Shown here: positions 33,137 to 48,121 of the stretch, in pieces
How positions within the stretch are numbered: position 1 is the first letter of the stretch
Layout: each line of letters begins with the position of its first letter
From: Laccaria trichodermophora
Lineage: Eukaryota; Basidiomycota; Agaricomycetes; Agaricales; Hydnangiaceae
Reading direction: 5' to 3'
Assembly: GCA_018417955.1 (NCBI GenBank)
Contig: JACTVC010000001.1
Location: 2,294,001-2,358,000, forward strand
Length of the DNA: 64,000 nt
The notes under the pieces: generated by a model
What the model saw: only the letters and a program-made list of their open reading frames with translations
The model's database searches: none
What the model was told of the DNA's origin: nothing
Position numbers and translations under genes: made by a program

Positions 33137-33695
33137 CGCAGAAGTACGAATTCTCTCTCTTGAAAAGCTAATGCACTATGTAACAGGTTGCTGTGCGTGT
33201 GATGTGACGTCATGGACGGCAACCATGCAATTTAACGTTTAACGATTAACCCCAGCACACTTGACCTTTTGGATGAATGGGTATTATCTTTGCAACTGGA
33301 GCAGTTTTCTTGCTTGTTCGTCATTTGTCTGTTTCGATACTGGTCAGTAACTGGGCCAAGGTAGGGCAAAGGTTAAGAGAAGTCCTGCCAGGAAATGGGT
33401 GTTGTGGTATGCCAGTGAGTTATCAGATGGACATTGTGGGCCGGCTTGTACCTCATTTGACGAAACCTTCCGCATCCTACTGATTTTTCGATTACTGAAT
33501 TGAATGGAAAAGATTGCAGTTGGTGTCCTTTGTTGTTTATGATAGTTGAAAACAACGTCGATCTGTTGGTAGAGCCTTTGTTACAAAGATCTGCTTGATG
33601 GGCAAGTGTGGTCATGCAGGATAGAAATCGTCGTCAGAGAAGAAAGGGAGTTGATTATGGTAATATACACAAAGAGAAATGGGAAGATCGCCTGT
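33137..33695. other. intergenic region
   Basis: These 559 bp, between two minus-strand genes, hold the promoter of the Cys-rich gene and the 3' flank of RBX1. A 68-codon plus-strand frame here has no recognisable feature. Confidence 0.4.
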
Positions 33696-34337
<642 letters not shown>

Positions 34338-35045
34338 TATGTAGATATGATGAGGAAGTCGTGTGAGAGTGGTGGGTGCTGGTGACTGGGATGGTGGCGG
34401 TTACTGTGAAGTACTTACGCCTTACGTAACGCCGATCATTGTGGAGTCATACTAAAACCCAACCAAAACCAATGAACCCCTCAATATTCAATCCTTGTGG
34501 ATTCCCGGTGCTATCGGACTCTTTAATCGAACGTCTTTGGCCATGGCCAGTAGCTCTACCAAGAGTTGGTAGTTGCCTTCTCGGCTACGACGGGTTATGA
34601 TTATGTACTGGTCGAATTGCTGAAGGCCTCTGCCTATGTATATGCCATATGCTTCGAGAAAAAAAAAAAACACCATCTGTTGCACACTTTGAGGGGGCTT
34701 TTGAAATTTTCAGAAGGAGCACCTACTTTAGTTATTCCGTTCAAGTTCAGTGAATGGACATTGGTTGAAATATCTCACTAGAAAAAATTAAAGTGAGTAG
34801 CAGGAGACCGCTGAAGTTTACAAGACCAATATGTTGCATTCTAAACCTACAATACGCGATGCGCCGGCTCTCCAAGTGGCTCGGAGATGAGGAGTGTCGT
34901 GGAGTTCAATCATGATCACATGATCAGATACGGTCGCGTTTTGACTTGCCCTCAACGAAACCTTGTTGAATTTCCTGATTAGGTTGTAGGCGCCCCTTTG
35001 TGGAATTCCTGGTCGTCGTTGATACCCCAGCGCTGCTCGCCGACT
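34338..35045. other. divergent upstream region of RBX1 and the giant gene
   Basis: These 708 bp lie between divergent starts. No further gene is supported. Confidence 0.4.
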
Positions 35046-38000
35046 ATGGCGAGCTACTCTTCAGATCCATGGTCCCCTCGACAAACTACAGAAAACACAT
35101 TTACACCAACAGGAACATCTCAAACTCCATTATCTACCTCAAGACACTCATATACATCTCAGTCAGGTATTTGTGCTATTTTATTTGCCTTTCGAGGTTT
35201 TTTCAGAGTTCTCCAGATACTCAGCGCCAATCCTCCGATGGCGACGACTCGGCACACAACATGCGACGAATCGTTATTTCTCCCTCTCCTTCCCGCGAAA
35301 ATTCTCATTCAGACGACACGTACTCCGACGACAACTCGCTCGAGGAGGTTGAAGCCACTCTCAACAATCTCGACGACGAGTTCGAAGACACAGAGCAAGC
35401 CCTTTCACATTGGACGCGTAGTTCTTCAAGGCAGAGCTACACATCTCCTGGGACATTCACCAGCAGTTACACCGGCTCCCCCTCATTCACATCGCTGCCC
35501 ACATTCACATCTCGTTCACCTGTTCTACCCCATGCCGACCCTCGTATGCGTCTTAGCAGGATTACGGAGCGTACAGAGGATTCCCGACCCACGTCAGGTG
35601 CCTTTTCAGCTGCCGCAGCGCGCCAGGTCACTCGCACACCCGACAACCTTCGAAGGTCTGCATTGCTGGGGGGAGGCACACCGTCTCATTCGCGGTCCTC
35701 TACAGATCCCAGCTCTGATCGCACTTTACCACCTCCTGGGAGAACTACAGAACTCATTGCGGTGTTTGAGGCGCAGAGTCCTGCAGGGGGGCATGGGCGA
35801 GCGGCTTCTACTCCAGGGTTTCGTGCCCCTAGTCCGTTAGTTCCACCCACAACGACGACAGGTTATGAATATGGGAGCACAAGCTATGGATATGGCAGCA
35901 CTAGCTATGGTTATGGGTCGCGTCCGTCGTCTCCAACCAAATCGAGTGGGTCTTCGGGGTCCTACACTGGGCCAAGCCTTCTGTCACCGCCTGTTCACAC
36001 AACTTCAACAAGTGGCTTTCGATCTACAACCCCTGGGGGGACGCAGACTGGAACTGGCTCTTATACGGGCCCTCCCACGTATACGGCGACTCCCAGCACC
36101 TTTTCAAACACATTGACCCAGAGTTATACTAACACCAATACAAATACTTACACCACTGGCACACCTTATACACAATCAGTAGCAGGAACGCCCTACACGC
36201 AATCAGTAACAGGTACACCCTACAGCAACACTGGATCTTTCACTCAAACGTCGGTGACACCTCCAGCAGGACTTCGACGTCCACAAGCATCACCCCGTTC
36301 CCCTCTTGCATCTGTTAGGAATATCGTTGCGTTATGGAAGGAACGTACTCCAACCAAGTCTGGAGAGAGACCGGGCGTTGGATCTGGCTCATCTGCATCC
36401 CCTCCCCTACCGGACGATGAAGGGTTATTTGGGATTCGGAGGAGGGTGCAACGTGCTGGACAACGTCTCCGCGAGACGGGCGTACGCGACCCAATCGCTC
36501 CAACTAGGCCTGGCAATCAACCAGTAGCCGCAGATAATGCAAGTTTCAGAAGCATTCGAAGTGGAGTGCTTCCCGCGGGATTTGACGCGGCTGAATTTAG
36601 CCCATACACTCAGAGTGAGGAAGCGGTGAGCATATTTCTTCACCCTTTCTCTCTTCATCTCGCTTATTTTCTTCTTTAGCCGTTGCACATCGGTATGCTT
36701 TGGTACCTCAATGTTCACGCATCGCCCCCGTATCGTTGGCAGCGTTGTCAGGCTTTACTTTATCCACACATGCTTCTGTTGTCCTGGCTTGCACCAGGAG
36801 GAGGTCGAGGGATTGTGGCCCTCGATTTGCTGAACTGTACAAGCGTTCAATCAGCGCCTTCGCCGACTCATCCCAGTGCTCGCGATGATGTTGGCACCTT
36901 TGCTGCCAGACTTCAAAGCTCGGAAAGGGATGGACAACCCTTGATGGATATGCTTGTTCCTTTCCACATGTTCTATGCAGATGGAGTAGAGCGTTTAGCC
37001 GCAGAGAGTCTTCTGGAGAGACAGAAATGGGTCAATAGGCTTTGGTCCGTGACAGTTACATTAGTTGTTCATCAAATACTGACATTCTTTTGTCTCATAC
37101 AGGGAGGCCGTCAACCGTCCCGTTGCCATGCCTGACTCTTCATCCGTTACTCGCTCTCCCACTGGATCTATCAGGACGATTTTATCCATTGACAGCCGAA
37201 GCAGCAACTCGAGCGTTGGCTCCCGTTCGACCGTCTTTGTACCCCCTCTCAGCTCTCTTCCAGACATCTCAGATGTACCGTCAAGCCATTCTTCTTACCG
37301 CTCAGGGCTCTCCCGTCACTCCTCCCTTGTATCTTCGCACCACACTGGCACAGTGGATGATATGGTGATTCAGAACCAGGAATATGTTTACCCTGGTGAT
37401 CGTCGTGTTATCAATCCTCAGAGAGGGCCCTCGTTGAGACGTACTGGGTCGATGACGGACTTGGACGAGGAGTTCAGGTCAGCACTTGAACGTGCTCGAG
37501 GTGCTCGTCCAGGACTCGGTTTCCCTAGCCAAGTTCTTGGTGGGTCGCCTGTGACTATTTCTAGTGGTTCCTCCCTCGGAAAAAATATCTTTGTCACGCC
37601 TCCTCCCAGCATTGGACGAGGCAGCGATAAAGCTCGCTCTGACATCACCGACGAACACTTTTTCAGCGCAGGTTCGTCAGGGACCAGGTCGAACGTGTCT
37701 TCCACCTACTTTTCTCAATCCCCAGCCTCCTTCACCTCTTCTGGCGCTCTCCAAACAACCACTGGCTTGAGGAGCGACACCATCACCGGTCTGACATCTG
37801 ATACCCAATCTGGTCCTTCTACGTTCTCGATGACTCGAGGATCGTTGTCTGATTCTGGATCTTACCTGGGTGATTCCAGAGGTGATTCGGCTTCGTTGAC
37901 AGCGATTTCTTCAACGACACTCTCGAGGGCTAGGCAGGTCAGACGAAGGGCTGGGACTGGCACACGTTCTTCAACGTTGTTGAGCGAGGGGACTTCGGAT

Positions 38001-41000
38001 AAAGAGAATTATCTTAGTGGGAGTGGCAGCTATAGTAGTGGCAGCTATACACCTGCCAGCGGGACTTACACCCCAGGAAGTGGGAGTGGGAGTGGGAGCT
38101 ATACCGAAAGTGGGAGCTATACGCCTGGAAGTGGGAGCTACACACCTGGAAGTGGGAGCTATACTCCGGGAAGTGGGAGTTATACGTCTGCAAGCCGCAC
38201 TTTGGAGAGTGGGAGTTACACTCCGAGCGGTAGCTATACGGCGAGTGGGAGCTACACGCCTAGTCAAAGCTACATCGGCTCTGGAAGTTATACGCCTAGT
38301 GGGAGTCATACGCCTAGCAGTGGGAGTTATACTCTGGAAAACGGAAGTCGAACGCTTGGGAGTGACGGCTCATCAAGCAGCAGTGGTATAGGCAGGACTC
38401 CGATCTCTTCCAGTGAAACGGGTTATGACATCTGCCCATCTTCCGATTTTACCTCTCTTGAACCAACTCCCTTCACGAGCGACACTGAAACCGCAACTCC
38501 CGTAGCTCCTGCCTCTGTCGTTTCCGATGTTGCATCAGACATTCTCTCGGAGAAATACGTGACTGCATCCCAAGCGAGTACAGAGTATGTCAGTGCGTCG
38601 CAAGGCAGCGATGAATACCTGACGGCTGAGGTGGCTTCTTCCGGCGAGTCCACGTTATCATTCAGGTCTCTCTCATCCATCCCTTCGCTCTCGAGCTACA
38701 AAACAGCGAAATCAGTATCCTCTTACCGCACTGCCTCTGAGCCCGGTGAACCGACAGAGTATGTCACTGCGGACTTGTGTCTATCCGAACCAGCAACAGA
38801 ATACATCACTGCCGAGTTGTGTCCATCCGAGGTTGAAGATATTCCGTCTGAAAAAAGCACTCCTCGGCTATCTTCGTTGCATCTCAGCTCTGAGCCTGAT
38901 GAGGAAGTGAAGAGTATTCATAGAGTCCCATCTCTTGTCCCCACAATCAGATCACTATCCAGCATCTCTGACCTGATGCCTGAGGAGATTCCCCTTCCTG
39001 TCTCGTTGTATTCTTCCTCAGCAACGCCCACACCAGTTATTCCTCCTCTTTCTACGTTGTCTCCAACGCCATTGCAGTCCACGGAGGAATCATCAGATGT
39101 TCAAACTCCTTCCTCTTTGCGCACTCCCACTGTGACAGCAGAGACACGGAGACTCGAGACTGAAGATTCTGAGAGCCTGGTATCGTCACTGCCTCCCAGT
39201 ACCTTACCTCCCACTACGTTTGGTTCGGAAACGTCTGTCCTGACTCCGTCATCACTCGCCATTTCCTCTGGATCAACTACAGCTGGTACTCTCCCGCCAT
39301 CGACAGCCCGTGTATCGCCAACCACAATCGCCTCTTTTACGAGTTCTTTAAGCTCATCTATTTCTGATTCGGTAGATCTCACGACCTTCACGCAATCATC
39401 TTCATCTCTAGCTCCACCTCCACAGCGTTGGGATGCGGAATCCAATGCATCTTACGAGTCTTCGATGCTCGAACCCTCACCTTCTCTCTTGTCGATCGCC
39501 TTGCCTGAAGGGCCTGATACCTCGTTTGAGACATCTATCTTGCGGGCTAGTGGATCCGTTTCATCGATTGATCGTCTGAGCACAATTCCTCAGTCTCCTC
39601 TAACAAGTGCCTCTGCGTCTGTTCAGAGCCCACTCCAGTCATTAACACCTGTTCCTCGCCTTCCATCATCCATTTCATCTTCTTCAGATATAAAGACTCC
39701 AACAAGTCTGTCCTCTTCTGTGTCCACCCAGAGTGCACCTCAGTCACTCCAGTCACCGTCACCTCGTCTTCCACCATCATTAATATATTCTGACGATGCG
39801 ATGACTCCAACAAGCCTATTTTTGTCCGTGTCCGCCCACAGTCCACTTCAATCTCTCACTCCCGTTCCTCGCCTTTCACCCTCAACTACTTCTGCAACGG
39901 ACATGGCGACTCCTGCAAGCCTCGTTTCGTTCGGGTCTGCTCACAGTCCACTTCGATCACTTACGCCCGTTCCGTCTCTGCCGCTAACAGTTTCATCTGC
40001 GACTGACGTGAGAACTCCAGCAAGTTTATCGTTCAGCCTTGCTTCGTCAAGTTCGTTGGGCCGAACTCCTTCGACGTTCTCTTCGTCTTCCTTTGTCTCC
40101 CAGTCTTCACTGAGCTCGTATATATTTGACTCAAGGTCTTTGTTGGAAGAGCCTGGGTTTGATGTCGATCTTGAAAGTGAGCCCTCAACAGAGCCGTCAT
40201 TGCTCACTACTCCGCCGGGATCAGCGCGCTTGGTACGAGTCTTATTTTTTTCTCTCTGCAGTTCTTAGCTGACAACGATCAATGTTTAGCCCTCGTTGGC
40301 ACCGTCGTCACCCCCCAGCACACATCTCGCAACTCCTGAGGGCTCGGTCGTCGTGAGCTTCTCCACGCCCCATGGAGCTGCGGACAGTGAAAAGTCAAGT
40401 TTGAAGACAATGGAAACTGAGAGTGCGGTCACTGAACGCGACATCGGTCGAGACATCGACCGTCTTGCTGAGGAGCTTCGTCGATATGATGATGCAAGAG
40501 GGTTGGAGAATCAGGACATTGCTGACAATATCAGAACACTACAAGACGAGTTGCGAGGGTTGTCAGATTTCTTGCATAGGGTGCCTTCGCCTGAAGCTGT
40601 CCAGCAGACGACTCAACCACAGTCCGTCCCAGTGACAACGACTCCCCGACCTCAGATGCAACCTCAGATTCAACCTCAAACTACCCTAGAAACCCCACGT
40701 GGAGCGCAATTAGTGGATCGTGCTGCTGGTGGAAGCAGTGTTGTGTCTTCGTTGCGTCCTGCTGGTCCACGCGACATGGATCCTGGTGTCTCCCTCAGCC
40801 GTGCTACCAGTTCTGCAAGTAGCATTGGTTCATATCTCTCTTCTCATCACTCCGATGATGACCTTCTAGAGGAATCCTATCTGGATAACATGCCGCTGTC
40901 ACCTCCCTTGTGGCAGTCGTCAGTTGAATCTGATGCAGACATTGAAGAGTCTCTTTCTTCATCTACTTACCCCAGCTCCTCGCCAGGTAGTTCCTCCAGC

Positions 41001-44000
41001 CCACCTCTGCCACCCTCTTCTCCTAGTCCATCGTCATCAGTGACGGAGACGGAGACTGTGCGGCCAATCGCATCACCACCTGATATACTAGGGCCTTTAT
41101 CTGCCATACAAGAGCAGCTGAATGCATTACAGGAAGGTCAAGCGCTGACGAACGAATTAATGGGCACACTTCGTGATCGACCCGTTCCAGTTCCTGACGA
41201 CCATACAGCGGAACTTACTGACCGACTCCACAGAATTGAGGAACTTCTCCGGGACCTGCTTGGCCAGGAGCATCCACGAGCTCCACAAGTTGTCATCGAG
41301 CGGGCCCCCACGGAGCCTAGTGAGGTTGCAGAATCCATTTCAGGTTCAACTTCGTCTGAAGGTCGTCTGCAAGCCATTGATCATCTCCGAGACATTCTCC
41401 GCAATATCGGTGGTGGCACAGAACCTCACATGCCTATTCCTGTTGCCCCCACAGTAGGTCCTTCATTATCCCAGCAACTGGATGAGATCTTATCTGCTGG
41501 CTCCACACTTCCTCCCTTGCAAATACAACACCCCCCGCCATTTGTCCCCTTCGTCTTCGAGCCCACAGATCGATCGCGACTGAGGAGTACTAGTCCCATT
41601 TCGATAGAGACACTTCCAACGCGGCCATACACAGAACCGCCTTTGCCAGAGCCGGTCTACCGAGATCCTCGTGGACCTGGCCGTCGGCGCACTGTCAGTC
41701 GGCGACTACCACCGCGGCCTGAAGGAACAGTACCTCAAGCACCAGCTGATTTTCCACCTCAAGAACCAATCCAGTATCCTGCAGACGAGGATGCAGAGCG
41801 TATTCTTAGGGACCTACGACGACAGCGTGACGAAAGGCATCAAGAACCAATAACGCAGCCTGAAACTTTCCACCCCAGACGTGGCCCACCCCCTGGTCCT
41901 GGTCATGTTAGTATATTATTTTTCAACTTAGCTCGCTTTGCTGATGAGTTCAACAGCCACCACCTATCTCGACACAGGATATTCCACCTCGATCCCAAAC
42001 TGCACCCCATGATTTAGCTAGTGGTGACCCTCGGCGGGGTCCCAGCTGGTACCTTCCTTCTCGAGATCAGAGACACAGGGTGAGTTCCTCGTTCTGTCCG
42101 AGGAATCCTTTACTCAATTTCTCTAGCCGCCACCTATTATACCTCCACCATCGATCCTTCAACAAGGACAGCCTCGACCAATAGCACCACAGACACAACA
42201 GGTGCCACAGGCACAGCAGGTACCACAAGTGTCCCTAACAGGACAGCAACAAGTGCCCACATATTTACCCATGCCTGCTGGTCCTGTAGGTTTTTCTCCC
42301 AGTGACCACGGATTGTATTTAACATTTTCCGATAGACTGTTGTTCAGATGCCGCCGCTGTTCAACTCGCTTTTGGAGATATTAAGGGTATGAACCTTGGT
42401 TTACTTGATCTCGCTCTATTGACCATTTTTGCAGGAGAATCGTCTTGCCCAACTTGCAACAGTGGACCAACAACGTGAACTTATGAGATATATGCGAGGG
42501 TTAAATGGCTGGTTGGAGCGAGACGTACGTGATCGCCAATCGGAGCTTCGAGGGGTCATTGCGCGTGTCGACCAGCTGCGAGATGATCTACGGGGTATGC
42601 GTTCACAAGTACACCTCATAGGTGTGTTCTTACTTGCGATAAATTATGATCTGTCTGTTTATGCCGTATAAGGTGAACCCAGTGATGGCACAGGCTCTCC
42701 AGATGGCCCTCCGGGTCCTCAAATGCCCCAGCCACAATTCAGACCTGGACCTCAAATGCCTACACCGCATCATTTTGGAGGCCCTCAAATGCCTACACCG
42801 CAACATGTTGGAGGACCTCAAATGCCTCAACCGCAACATGTAGCGGGCCTACCACCTGGCTTCCAACCATATCCTATGCAGATCATACCACCAGTCATCC
42901 CCCAAGAACGTCGTACGCCCACCCCGCCTTTTCCCCCTGTCATCCCTCAGATGCCTCAGCAACAACCAGGGTTCATCATGGTTAATCAACCAGGTGTTCC
43001 TGTCATACCAATGGATGGCTTCCGTCCTCCAAGTCGTATGCATTCTGTGCCACCCCCACAGCACATGGAACAGCCACCTACTCCCTTCATTCCACCCATG
43101 ACTGGAAGCCACAGCACAGGCTCACCAAGGCGGCATCCGATGATCCAGATGCCAATGCATCATCCCATGGGTCCCAGTGTCATTCATGTCCCAGCGGAAG
43201 AGGAGAGTAGTAGTGCTCGCTCTTCCTCCCCTCGAAGTTCCAGCCGTGGTCGTTACAGGGATTCCGGACGCACAAGGCCCAGTCGCAGTGGAACTCGAAG
43301 AACCGGTAGTTCTCGTAGAAGCCATCGACGCAGTCGCAGCTCCAGCAGGTCAAGTAGATCGCGAACACCGCCCCAGCAAATCCTTGTTACACCAGGTCCT
43401 GGTATGACCCCAGGAATGATTCCAGCTGTAATGCACGACCCTCGTTTACAACACCCCCCTCCTGTGCATGTAATTCCACCATCTGCACCGGGGTCTGTTC
43501 TTAGTCCGGGTGGTCCACGCCATCCGGAATTACAAGGTCAACTACCTCAGCAGCAGCCAAGCACTATCATTATACAGCAGCCTGGTCAACAACCTATGAT
43601 GGGCCAGACCCCAATGCCAATGGGACAACCAATGATGATGACACCGTCTGGACCTCCCTACGCTCCTCCTGGGACCAGGCCAGTCATCATCCAAGGAGAA
43701 AGCCCCCCTTCGTCTCGCTCATCTAGTAGATCCGGCAGAAGACGGTCTCACAGTCGGCACAGAGCAACTCCACCTATCATGGCGGGCCACCCAGCTGCTC
43801 CTCCCATTATTCTAGCAGATACTAGGCGCTCAAGTTCCCCGGGACGACCTCTGGAATCATACACGCAAATGCCACCTCCCACGACGATCTTACCACCTCA
43901 GCTTTACGGAACTGGTACCCCAGGGGGGGCAATTATCATACCTTCAAGGTCAAGGTCGCCAAGGTCTAGCTCCAGTCGAAGTTCACGCGGTCGTCGCCGT

Positions 44001-47000
44001 GGGCGTCGCAGTGATAGCTATGAGCCACCAATGATTATTGGAGGGACCCCCTCTGTTCCTGCATATCCTCCATATCCTCAACCAACAGGAACAACTCCGA
44101 CACAAGTTCTTCTCCCAGGTGGTATGGTTGGCCAACCCCCTGTTGTCCTTGCCGGCTCACATTCAAGGTCACGATCTCGATCTCCTCGACAACCGGCTGT
44201 TCCTATCATCGTTCCGCCGATTCAGCAACAGCCAACTCATCACGATCATCGGTCTTCACCCCGCTCTTCTCGACGGCGTGGTGATTCCCCACGTCCTGCC
44301 TATCCTGCCTATCCTGCCCAAGTGGTTATTCCCAGTGGATATCGTGATTCGCCATCACCTCGACGAGGGGATAGGTACCCACGTGATCGTGGCCGTCGTT
44401 ATTCAAGTTACAGCCCTAGACGCGACTCACGGGGAAGGAGGTATTATTCACCATCTCGCGATGACAACTATGGAAGGGGCTATGGAAGGGACCGTGGAAG
44501 GGATTATGGGGACTATGGAAGGGGACGTCGTTCTCCCCCCCGTCGTGGCTACTCGCGAGGTTACACTCGCTCTCCCACTCGTGAAGACGATCCGAGAGGC
44601 CCTCGAGACAGGCCGCGAGGAAGATATCGCGAGGATCGTTCTCCCACTCGTGAAGACGATCCGAGGGGTCCTCGAGACAGACTGCAAAGAAGACATCCTG
44701 AGGATCGTTCTCCCGAACGTCTCAGCAGGCCACCCACAGGGATACATGGAACTTTTCGATCTTCAAGGGCTCCTTCCACTGAGTACCAGGAACATCGTCC
44801 TGGTGATCCTCCGCATACCCCAAGCAGACGTGAGTACCAGGAACATCGTCCCGGTGATCCTCCGCATACCCCGAGCAGACGTCGAAGTTCACAAAGCCCC
44901 ACACGTGTCCCAGCACCAACCTCTCGAGGCCCAGAGCGTGTTCAAGCTGACGATGACGACCACAGAGCCCCCCCGATTAGGGTGACCGTTCCTACTTCAC
45001 AACAACGCCCTCCAACTGTGATGACACTTGAGCCGGAAGAACTTCATGGAGTGAGCCGCGTTCCTACTCGTCACCGGCCTTCTGGTGGTAGGCGTATCTC
45101 CTTGACCCTATCCTACTCATCTAATATACGCTTTTGCAGCCGATTACCGCATGCGCCCTTCAACTTACCACCCTGATGAACCTGAATACGATGAAGGGGA
45201 CAGCCGAAGACCACCTGCAAGCGTACATCGGGCGCCAACGAGTAGGCGTTCATCGCCATCTTCATCTCCACCTAGCAGGCATACCTCACCCAGCAGGCGT
45301 CCTAGCAGGCCTTCCACTCGGCCTCAAGAATCACATCCTGCAGCTACTACTGAAGATGATGCGGGTCGTCCAGCACGAACTCACGAAACGGGTGACGAAC
45401 CTATCCATGGCATACTTCGACCTCCAAGGACTGAAGCCAGTACGAGGGCTGATATGTTTGACGCACCTGAGCCGTTCCCCCCCCACAGCCACGCAACAGG
45501 AGATTCTTATTTGCCACCACCTTCCGTTGTTCGGCCTGGTCCTCTACACACCGATGCTGATGCCCCACATGTTACTCCGCCAGATCGCAGGGCAACCGCG
45601 ACCCCATTCGACCTTGGACCCGCAGACGACCAGCGTGAACGTCTCGAACGACTGGACGAAGTGGCTTTGCGCTTGCATGATGCGGCTGTTGCCGCCCAAG
45701 AAGCTGAGGATCAGAGGGAAGTTGAGTTCCGCCACCAAGAAGAGGAACGCCAGCGCTTATTCCTAGATAACGAAGAGCGTAGGAATGAAGACTCTCGGAC
45801 GCGGAATGATACTATCTGGCGAGAGCTGGACAGTCGTTTGGCTGCCCTCCCTCCTCCGGCATCGGCTCCAGCAATCTCAGCTGAGGACGTTGAAGGGGAA
45901 CCCCTTGCCAGTGACAGGGCATCAATTGCTTCGATCCGCACTGCAGCCCAGCAGGCAGCCTCTCAACATGCCAGCGACGTTCTAGAAACCATCAGGCTCG
46001 AAAGAGAAGATTTTGCGAAGGAGAGAGAAGCCGCTGCTGCTGAAAGAGATCGTCTCATCGCGGAAGTGACGGCTGAACGAGATCGCCTACTCGAAGATCG
46101 AGAATCGCGCATCAAAGCATTGGAAGATGAACTCGACCAGGTTCGCAATGACTTGGAGAATGAAAAACAGCAACGTCTAACTGAAGAGGCTGAGACGAGG
46201 GAGAGAGAACGACAGGAGTTTATTGAGCGTGATGAGTATGTGCGGAACCAACTTGGGGACATCACAAATTTGGTTCAGGATCAGGGGGTCGCATGTGAGA
46301 GGAAGAAGGAACTTATGGAGGAAAGATGGCAAGATAAGTTGAGTCGACGTCAAGAAAAAGATGACAAGTGGCTTGACTTGAGTGAGTTGGTGCAAAAAAT
46401 TCACAATGATATGGAGAACGACCGTCAGAGAGCGGCGGAAGAGAAAGAAGCAGCTGAAGCTAGGGGTACGTATTCTCTTTTATTTTGTCCCCACGTTCGT
46501 TTAAAATTTACCTGTGCACACTAGGTCTCGAAAGGATGATTCAAGAGCTACAGAAACAAACTGCCGAACAGCGCGAGTTGCTTGAACTATTTTCTGAAAG
46601 TTAGTTGCTCTACATTTTGTTCTCTCTCTTCGAGCTGGTGGCTGATCTGCTGTCGAAGGTTGGCGTGCGGATTGTGCGAAGCATCATGAAGACACCATCA
46701 ACGCTGTTCGACAGACTGCACAAGAACAGGTTCCTTTTAATGTTCAAGGGGTATGCCGACTTTGAATTTCTCAAGCATACACATCTGACAATTCCCCTAT
46801 TTGCAGTACCTTGACGAGTTCAGCAAAGCCTTGGCAAGCGAGGTGCGCATGCTTCTAGGAGAAGTAGGAAAACTGCGCGAAGAAAGGAGAGCTCTGCAAC
46901 AGTACGTCATTTTCCAACCTTCCTTGAGGACTTTTGACTGATTGACATGTCAGTGAATTGGGCTACCTCCTCTGTATGAAATCAAAATACGGTCCAGGAG

Positions 47001-47500
47001 GAGAATTCGATCCCGAATGGCGACCACCTGCATGTGGACCAGGTGGCCCAGGTGGTCCGCCACCACAAGAGCCGCCAGGACCGCCGCCGCCTGGCACCCA
47101 GCAGCCTGATCTGCCACCCATCGCGAAGCCTGCTTGGCGATCAGTGCCGAAGAAGAAAGATAAGAAGGCCAAAAAGGCCGAAAAACAACAGCAGCAGATG
47201 GCCGCTCAGCAGCCCCATGACTTCCCTGGAATGCCTGGTCCATCTTACGCGCATATGCAAGACCCGAGAAGACAGATTCAGAGTTGGGCAACTTGGCAAC
47301 GTGAGTTCTGCTTACTTGAAGCATCATCTCTGTTCAGAAGGGCTGATTACTTTTACCATTCTTTTACAGCCGATCCCGCTTTACACCCCACACCACCTTC
47401 TGTGGAACCAACTTTACTCGTTCCTGATCGTGGAAGCCCAGGATTGTTCGGACCTCGCTCGGAATCTGACACTTTGTCGTACCAGCAGCCCAGACGTTAA
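35046..47500 (+). CDS. giant PH-domain, RS-like, coiled-coil protein (basidiomycete-specific)
   Basis: About fifteen exons, several over 1 kb, join in phase to roughly 3,900 residues. Order: a disordered Ser/Thr/Pro/Tyr-rich N-terminus; a PH-like domain at about 511-633 (LHIGMLWYLNVHASPPYRW, then FHMFYADGVERLAAESLLER); a very long Ser/Thr-rich region with GSYTPGS repeats; short coiled coils (DIGRDIDRLAEELRRYDD); a Pro/Gln/Met-rich part; an Arg/Ser-rich domain; then a coiled coil of about 270 residues (RLEREDFAKEREAAAAERDR). The C-terminus carries the conserved block ELGYLLCMKSKYGPGGEFDP and ends SPGLFGPRSESDTLS. I recall mushroom homologs with these N- and C-terminal blocks, but have no function for them. 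PH suggests membrane lipid binding. Two adjacent genes split near 42 kb remain possible. Confidence 0.75.
38022..38350 (+). repeat. GSYTPGS-coding tandem repeats
   Basis: A dozen or more related units of about 21-30 bp (core agtgggagctatac) encode Gly-Ser-Tyr-Thr with variable spacing, inside the giant gene's fourth exon. Confidence 0.85.
43190..44530 (+). other. RS-like domain segment of the giant gene
   Basis: The coding sequence here alternates clusters of Arg-Ser dipeptides (SRSSSRSSRSRTP, RSRSPRSSSSRSSRGRRRGR) with Pro/Met/Ile-rich spacers. Arg-Ser domains normally mediate splicing-factor or condensate interactions and are SRPK substrates. No RRM accompanies it. Confidence 0.75.
44575..44885 (+). 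repeat. two coding tandem duplications
   Basis: A segment of about 66 bp encoding SPTREDDPRGPRDR is duplicated at about 44573-44700, and one of about 51 bp encoding EYQEHRPGDPPHTPSRR at about 44780-44882. The copies of the second differ at only a few bases. Confidence 0.8.
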
Positions 47501-48121
47501 ACTTCTATCAGTATCAGCAATATCAAAAAAAAACATCTTGGCCCATTTCACAATAATTTACGACTCACAGGATTTTCTCCCACTGTTTTCACGATACTTC
47601 ACGACTCGCACGATCTCTCCGTGACTTTAATTATGCTATCCCGCCCGCTGGCACATGCTCTTCACTACTACTGATCTATCACAATAAGCACCATGACCTT
47701 TGCTTGCCATTTATCATACACTTCATCTCTACTATAGGCGTTCCATATGTTGACACATCACTACTATGCACTTGCTTGTTATGTTTTATTGCAATTTTTG
47801 AAATCCATCTTGTTATCCGGCTACATCCTGCTATATCATGTATATGAAGTGGACATAAAGCTTGGCTTGGGCAACCACTGCGGACTCATAACGATCAATA
47901 ACTCCTTATAATTACCTCTCCAACAGCCAAGTTCGAGACCTCAATAGCTGGAAGAGTGAAGTATGCCTACGAGTTTGCAAGTGAATGGTCCGGATGGGGC
48001 TAGTTATACATAGTGGGGTGTTCCTACATGCAATGACGATTAGGAAGCATGTAATGCGTATGAGTCTATTACTGGCAGGCAGAACGGTACTTTTAAATCG
48101 CTTCAAAACTAGTGAATCCAC
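47501..48121. other. intergenic region between convergent genes
   Basis: AT-rich 3' flanks of the giant gene (plus) and the next gene (minus). No gene is visible in these 621 bp. Confidence 0.45.

Noticed and set aside
44038..44985. 315-codon overlapping frame on the plus strand
   Set aside because: It is an out-of-frame shadow of the Arg/Ser/Pro-rich giant gene, kept open by the biased codon composition and tandem duplications.
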